Positions 12,993 through 16,237 of a stretch of 16,237 nucleotides of DNA are shown one piece after another. This DNA is from Parvularcula sp964342585. GTDB lineage: Bacteria; Pseudomonadota; Alphaproteobacteria; Caulobacterales; Parvularculaceae. A model generated the notes under the pieces. That model ran no database searches, was not told the DNA's origin, and saw only the letters and a list, made by a program, of their open reading frames with translations. The stretch covers positions 1 to 16,237 of the forward strand of contig CAYFHK010000057.1 of the NCBI GenBank assembly GCA_964342585.1, given 5' to 3'. Positions within the stretch are counted from its first letter, which is position 1. Every line of letters starts with the position of its first letter. The position numbers were made by a program, and so were the translations under genes.

Positions 12993-13571
12993 CTATCGAT
13001 CGGCGCCCGGCCCGCGCGCGGGAATGCTGAATTCCAACTTCCGCACACGGCTCACTTCGCCGTCCACAAGTTGAAGCTGTTCCACTTGGCCGAGCAGAAG
13101 CAAGATATCTCGGTACTGGGCACTCATCGCCAAATACTCTGCCCGCGCATCACGCCATTGAAGATCCGTTTGCGCAATAAAGGCGTATACCTGCTGCCGC
13201 TGATACTGGAGTGCCCGCACGTCATTCTCGAGATTGTCGCGCTCAGCCCGCTCGGTCGGCAACAATCGAGGTTTGAGGTTCAAGGCGTCAAGCGCTGCCA
13301 CCTTCGCCCCCATCGTGCGGTCGATGGTGTCGATATCGGCTTGGGCCGCCCGATAGACCGCTTCGACTTCATCATATTCGCGGGCCGCGGCCAGAAAGCG
13401 CCGCTCAACCTCTAGAATGATAGGATCGCCGCGCAGCGCGCGCTGACAGTCTGCTTCGGACCGGCCCTCGCAAAAGCGCGCAATGTTTGGATCAACGGAG
13501 GGTGTCGTCGGGGCCGGCGTCGCGCAAGCCATTAGGCTCAGGCCGATTACAGCTGCCGTCGCCTCCCGCAT
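12993..13571 (-). CDS. Coiled-coil lipoprotein of unknown function
   Basis: The protein has 192 residues. The signal peptide ends in LMAC, so Cys16 is the likely lipidated residue. A Pro/Thr-rich linker (ATPAPTTPSVDP) follows, then a Cys pair (34 and 42) that could form a disulfide. About 110 mostly helical residues (about 55-165) have long charged coiled-coil character (EVERRFLAAAREYDEVEAVY; ENDVRALQYQRQQVYAFI). I do not recognise the family. An ATG at 13589 would add six residues, but AAGGGAG abuts it with no spacing, so the ATG at 13571 (GGGGG seven bases or so upstream) is slightly preferred. The CadC-like regulator lies just upstream on the same strand, with a strong inverted repeat between. 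Confidence 0.75.
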   Translation of the reverse strand: MREATAAVIGLSLMACATPAPTTPSVDPNIARFCEGRSEADCQRALRGDPIILEVERRFLAAAREYDEVEAVYRAAQADIDTIDRTMGAKVAALDALNLKPRLLPTERAERDNLENDVRALQYQRQQVYAFIAQTDLQWRDARAEYLAMSAQYRDILLLLGQVEQLQLVDGEVSRVRKLEFSIPARGPGADR

Positions 13572-13608
13572 CGCTGAACCCCCGTTCATCTCCCTTGTGA
13601 TAGTGTTA

Positions 13609-13642
13609 GTCTTAACGCGCTGTCAGGTGCAAGCGTTAAGAC
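13609..13642. promoter_or_regulatory. Perfect 10-base inverted repeat, candidate operator
   Basis: GTCTTAACGC (13609-13618) and GCGTTAAGAC (13633-13642) are exact reverse complements around 14 bases. The arm centres are 24 bases apart, a little over two helical turns. It lies in the gap between the CadC-like regulator's stop and the lipoprotein's start. No T-run follows on either strand, so a terminator is less likely than a protein-binding site. Confidence 0.5.
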
Positions 13643-13675
13643 GCACAGGCACGGATGACGGCGAGGCGATCCGGC

Positions 13676-14425
13676 TTAGAACAAGAGCTGCGCTGTATCG
13701 CTTCCAACGCTGCGAATCGGTGCCCGCTCATCACAGTTTTCGGCGTGCTGAGCGGGGATCGGTGATGCGGATATCACCGGTGCTTGGCGGATCACCACCT
13801 TCGCTGGAAGCGGCGCCGGCGGCGGTGCGGGCACCTCGTCTACTTTTGGAAATTGTGCTGCTGGCGCCTCTGCGACGACGTTGAGCGCCTCGGGGGCCCC
13901 TTGCCACTGCAGAGATGTGCGGTGTTGCCAAAGCTCGATAACCAAGACCGCCATGGCCGCCAAAGCAAACGCCGACAGTGGTGAGGGCATTTTACGCGCC
14001 GTTGCCGCAAAGACCGCTGGCATCGGCACTGAAACAGGCTTGGCGGACGGCGCGACCTCAGCGGCCGGACGCGCGAATTTTGGCTTGACCATCAACCGAA
14101 AGCCGCGCTTGCGGATCGTCTCGATATATTCCGGTGCGCGCGCATCATCGCCCAGCGCCTTGCGCGCATTGCAAACCACCCGATCGATGGCGGCATCGGA
14201 GACGATCACGCCATCCCACACGCTGTCGATCAGTGCATCGCGCGATAAGGTTTCGCCGTACTGATCAGCGAGAACACATAGAAATCGCATGGTTTTGGGT
14301 TGAACGGTCAACACCCGTGCAGCCGTCACGATGCAGTGCCGGTCTGGCTCAACCAGGTGCGGGCCAAGGTGAAAAGATCGCGCGGCCGCGGCGCTGCGAT
14401 CTGCTGAAGTGTCATCGACTGACAT
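13676..14425 (-). CDS. CadC/ToxR-like membrane-bound winged-helix regulator
   Basis: The protein has 249 residues. Residues about 18-115 form an OmpR/PhoB-type winged helix, including VQPKTMRFLCVLADQYGETL, the DSVWDG turn, the recognition-helix region VSDAAIDRVVCNARKALGDD and the wing ending YIETIRKRGFRLM. A Pro/Ala linker leads to one transmembrane helix (about 149-165). A short, Pro-rich periplasmic tail of about 80 residues with a single Cys has no recognised sensor fold. There is no receiver domain, so it is the one-component CadC/ToxR type acting directly on DNA from the membrane. GGAG seven bases or more upstream supports the ATG at 14425. The target genes are unknown; the inverted repeat at 13609-13642 is one candidate. 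Confidence 0.85.
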   Translation of the reverse strand: MSVDDTSADRSAAAARSFHLGPHLVEPDRHCIVTAARVLTVQPKTMRFLCVLADQYGETLSRDALIDSVWDGVIVSDAAIDRVVCNARKALGDDARAPEYIETIRKRGFRLMVKPKFARPAAEVAPSAKPVSVPMPAVFAATARKMPSPLSAFALAAMAVLVIELWQHRTSLQWQGAPEALNVVAEAPAAQFPKVDEVPAPPPAPLPAKVVIRQAPVISASPIPAQHAENCDERAPIRSVGSDTAQLLF

Positions 14426-14725
14426 CTTCGTCTCCCTCTCGTATCCCCCGCACCAACACTTGCCGATTTTCGATAACTATCAGTGTCCGCTTGGTCGACA
14501 CAAGGTGGAAAGTCACCCCGGAGGCTGGTTCACTTTTCTTATTATTTCTCAATGCGTTATCTAATATGATCAGGAAATGATCAGCGTTTTCAGGGCACGC
14601 TCAGGAAAAAAGCAGGTTGGGGATCAGGCCGTCCTCAGGCAATCCATGCCAGTCTCACGAAATCTCATCTCCATCACAGCGGCGCGGCCCCGATCGCCCG
14701 CCGAGAAAAAGACGGAGACGCCCTT
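14426..14725. other. Divergent intergenic region between the CadC-like regulator and the UrcA-family gene
   Basis: These 300 bases contain no credible gene. The middle (about 14530-14585) is distinctly AT-rich against its surroundings. It holds a TAATAT -10-like hexamer at 14562-14567 and two TGATCA palindromes (14567-14572 and 14578-14583) one helical turn apart. Promoters for both divergent genes probably lie here, but I cannot assign a convincing -35/-10 pair to either. Confidence 0.4.
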
Positions 14726-15037
14726 ATGTTGAAGACCACGCTGATCATCGCCCTCATCGGCCTTGGCCCAACCGCCGCTTTCGCCGGTGCTGGTCAGGGC
14801 GTTGCTGCGGCTCAAAATGACACATTTCGCTTCACCTATGACGCCGAGGACATCCGCTCGGCCGAGGACCAAGAAGCCCTGAGAGCCTCAGTTTCGCGAG
14901 CTGCGCGCAATTATTGCAGGCAGTCTGAAGATCGGAGCCTTGCGGCACGTCGCAACGAAAGCCGTTGCGAAGAGATGATTGCTGCTGAGGCCGAAGAAGC
15001 CTTCGCTGATCGGGCGCGCCTCGCCGCTGCCGATTGA
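14726..15037 (+). CDS. UrcA-family exported protein
   Basis: The protein has 103 residues. It has a signal peptide with probable cleavage after AFA at residue 20. The mature part fits the UrcA pattern: a short strand FRFTYDAEDIRS, then a helix EALRASVSRAARNYC with Cys64, and a second Cys81 that could pair with it. UrcA proteins are small periplasmic proteins of Caulobacterales, Sphingomonadales and relatives; their molecular function is unknown. GGAG at 14714-14717 lies 8 bases before the ATG. It is followed by its own terminator at 15095-15133, so it is a single-gene unit. Confidence 0.75.
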   Translation: MLKTTLIIALIGLGPTAAFAGAGQGVAAAQNDTFRFTYDAEDIRSAEDQEALRASVSRAARNYCRQSEDRSLAARRNESRCEEMIAAEAEEAFADRARLAAAD

Positions 15038-15094
15038 GCGCAAAAAGTTGGTCGCCTCGTGAACCCCAAGTGACGTTACACGGGTTGCCGACCA

Positions 15095-15133
15095 GAGGGG
15101 CCGTTGCCAACACAGCGGCCCCTCGCCTTTTCT
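15095..15133 (+). terminator. Rho-independent terminator after the UrcA-family gene
   Basis: GAGGGGCCG (15095-15103) and CGGCCCCTC (15116-15124) form a perfect nine-pair stem with a 12-base loop, followed by the T-rich GCCTTTTCT. There is no T-run on the minus strand side, so it serves the plus strand only. It stands 7 bases before the convergent kinase stop. Confidence 0.85.
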
Positions 15134-15139
15134 CGAGGC

Positions 15140-15892
15140 CTAATTGGGCATGATCAGGCGAAACTCGCTGCCCTTTGGCTGACGCGGGTTCGCCTCGAAA
15201 AGCCATCCATGGTGCCCTGCATAGATCTGGATGATGTCCATACCGAGGCCCGCGGCCATCTTCGGATCGAAGTCTTGGGGCAACCCCACCCCATTGTCGG
15301 CCACAATCAATTCGTGGCCGCCTGCGGCGCGGTCGGCAAACGCCACTTCCACGCGCCCCTCGCCATGCGGAAATGCGTGCCGGCTGGCATTCATCACGAG
15401 CTCAGCGACGATCAAGCCGATAATCGACGCCCGTTCCGCCGGGATGGGGCCTGCCGCCTCGATCCGCGCGTCGACGGTGATCCGCTCATCCTCGGAAATC
15501 GTGCGGGCCAAATCAGCACAGAGATGACCAAGAAATTCCGCTGCATCCAATCGGTCGCTCACAGGCTCCTCATAGAGTCTGCCATGAATGCCTGCGATCA
15601 CCGCGACGCGTTCAGCGGCGCGCATGAGTTGAGTGTGGACCGGCGCTTCGCTCGACGCCATCGCTTGCAGAGTTAAAAGGCTCGAGACGATCGACAGGCT
15701 GTTTTTGATCCGGTGATCGACCTCGCGCGAAAGAAGATCGCGTTCCGCACGCAACCGCGCGTTCTCGGTCATCAACGCGGCATGATCGGCGAGCAATTGC
15801 TCATAGGACCGCCCCGCGTCTTGCGCCGTGGCGGTGGAAATTGTGATGGGCGAGGCCTGTTCCTCACCGTCGGGAGTCTCGGTATCGTCCAT
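15140..15892 (-). CDS. Soluble HisKA_2-type sensor histidine kinase
   Basis: The protein has 250 residues, with no signal peptide, membrane segment or PAS domain. A short acidic N-terminus and a coiled coil (about 28-57) lead directly into the phosphoacceptor region EVDHRIKNSLSIVSSLLTLQ, with His60. The GHKL ATPase has Asn168 in ELVMNASRHAF, G1 box DNGVG (199-203) and G2 box GLGMDI. It is the catalytic half of a HisKA_2 kinase without an evident sensor domain. Input could come through the N-terminus or a partner protein. Such kinases can feed PhyR-type receivers, so cross-talk with the GSR is possible but not shown. No strong ribosome binding site is seen before the ATG at 15892. It diverges from mutL by 78 bases. 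Confidence 0.87.
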   Translation of the reverse strand: MDDTETPDGEEQASPITISTATAQDAGRSYEQLLADHAALMTENARLRAERDLLSREVDHRIKNSLSIVSSLLTLQAMASSEAPVHTQLMRAAERVAVIAGIHGRLYEEPVSDRLDAAEFLGHLCADLARTISEDERITVDARIEAAGPIPAERASIIGLIVAELVMNASRHAFPHGEGRVEVAFADRAAGGHELIVADNGVGLPQDFDPKMAAGLGMDIIQIYAGHHGWLFEANPRQPKGSEFRLIMPN

Positions 15893-15970
15893 CGAAATCG
15901 TATTCTACCCAGCGCGCAGGTTTGCAGTCGTCGCCAAACCGCGTCAATTGCCATTCGAAAGCGATACTCT

Positions 15971-16237
15971 GTGCCCATTCAACCCCTTCACCAGCAACGC
16001 TCCCCAGATCAGCCGGTCATTCGCCGGCTGCCGCCAGCGGCGGTAAACCGGATTGCAGCCGGCGAGGTCGTGGAGCGTCCCGCCGCCGCGGTGAAGGAGC
16101 TTGTCGAGAACGCTATTGATGCTGGCGCGCAGCAGATAGATGTGGTGATCGAGGCGGGCGGCAAACGCCTCATCCGCGTCACAGACGATGGCTGCGGCAT
16201 GAGCGCGAAGGCGCTTCCCCTCGCGCTCGAACGCCAC
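15971..16237 (+). CDS. mutL: DNA mismatch repair protein MutL (N-terminal part, runs off the window)
   Basis: Eighty-nine residues are visible; the gene continues past the window end. After a short leader come IRRLPPAAVNRIAAGEVVERPAAA and KELVENAIDAGA, the N-box of the GHKL ATPase with catalytic Glu43 and Asn46. The G1 box TDDGCGM follows (71-77). This sequence is diagnostic of MutL, which links MutS mismatch recognition to downstream excision. The start is probably the GTG at 15971, since no ATG is available in frame close to the conserved region; no good ribosome binding site supports it. Confidence 0.93.
   Translation, partial: MPIQPLHQQRSPDQPVIRRLPPAAVNRIAAGEVVERPAAAVKELVENAIDAGAQQIDVVIEAGGKRLIRVTDDGCGMSAKALPLALERH

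Noticed and set aside
15104..15676. A 190-codon plus-strand reading frame
   Set aside because: It begins in the loop of the UrcA-gene terminator and lies opposite the HisKA_2 kinase. No domain is recognisable.

Overview
The window looks like chromosomal DNA from an alphaproteobacterium, moderately GC-rich by eye. The strongest sign is a complete general stress response (GSR) core: anti-sigma factor NepR, sigma factor EcfG, a HisKA_2 sensor kinase and, divergently, the anti-anti-sigma response regulator PhyR. This module is known only from Alphaproteobacteria. A UrcA-family protein and a second HisKA_2 kinase fit as well, possibly Caulobacterales, Parvularculales or a relative. I cannot fix genus or order from sequence alone. 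I see no insertion sequence, prophage, CRISPR array or plasmid feature.

Layout. 1-2046 (+): a small Rho_N-like protein, a diacylglycerol-kinase-family lipid kinase and a metallophosphoesterase, behind a consensus EcfG promoter. 2043-3297 (-): a small protein with a sigma-region-4-like helix-turn-helix and a Crp/Fnr regulator. 3395-4182 (+): a DUF883 (ElaB/YqjD-like) protein and a small membrane protein, behind a second consensus EcfG promoter. 4206-6688 (-): sensor kinase, ecfG and nepR, transcribed nepR-ecfG-kinase. 6689-6856: divergent control region holding a symmetric EcfG promoter. 6857-7740 (+): phyR and its terminator. 7850-7934 (-): tRNA-Tyr. 8066-8839 (+): rlmB. 8836-9925 (-): EF-hand protein and ndk. 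10096-12460 (+): DUF4870-like membrane protein and an ABC-F ATPase. 12568-12966 (+): a very acidic repeat lipoprotein and its terminator. 12993-14425 (-): a coiled-coil lipoprotein and a CadC/ToxR-like membrane regulator. 14726-15133 (+): UrcA-family protein and terminator. 15140-15892 (-): a soluble HisKA_2 kinase. 15971-end (+): the start of mutL.

How it works together. In the known GSR circuit, NepR holds EcfG inactive. Stress signals through HisKA_2/HWE kinases lead to phosphorylation of PhyR, which then takes NepR away from EcfG. The sequence adds that EcfG-type promoters (GGAAC, 16 bases, CGTT or GGTT) sit before the Rho_N/lipid-kinase/phosphoesterase operon, before the DUF883 operon, and on both strands between nepR and phyR. 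Nearly half of the window therefore looks like one clustered regulon: a feedback core flanked by two effector operons directed at membrane lipids and the inner membrane.

The most interesting items are the symmetric EcfG promoter (6739-6765), in which the -35 of each strand overlaps the -10 of the other; the acidic lipoprotein built from only seven amino acids after its lipidated Cys; and a perfect CRP-type palindrome before the EF-hand gene. The rest (rlmB, ndk, ABC-F, mutL, tRNA-Tyr) is ordinary housekeeping content.
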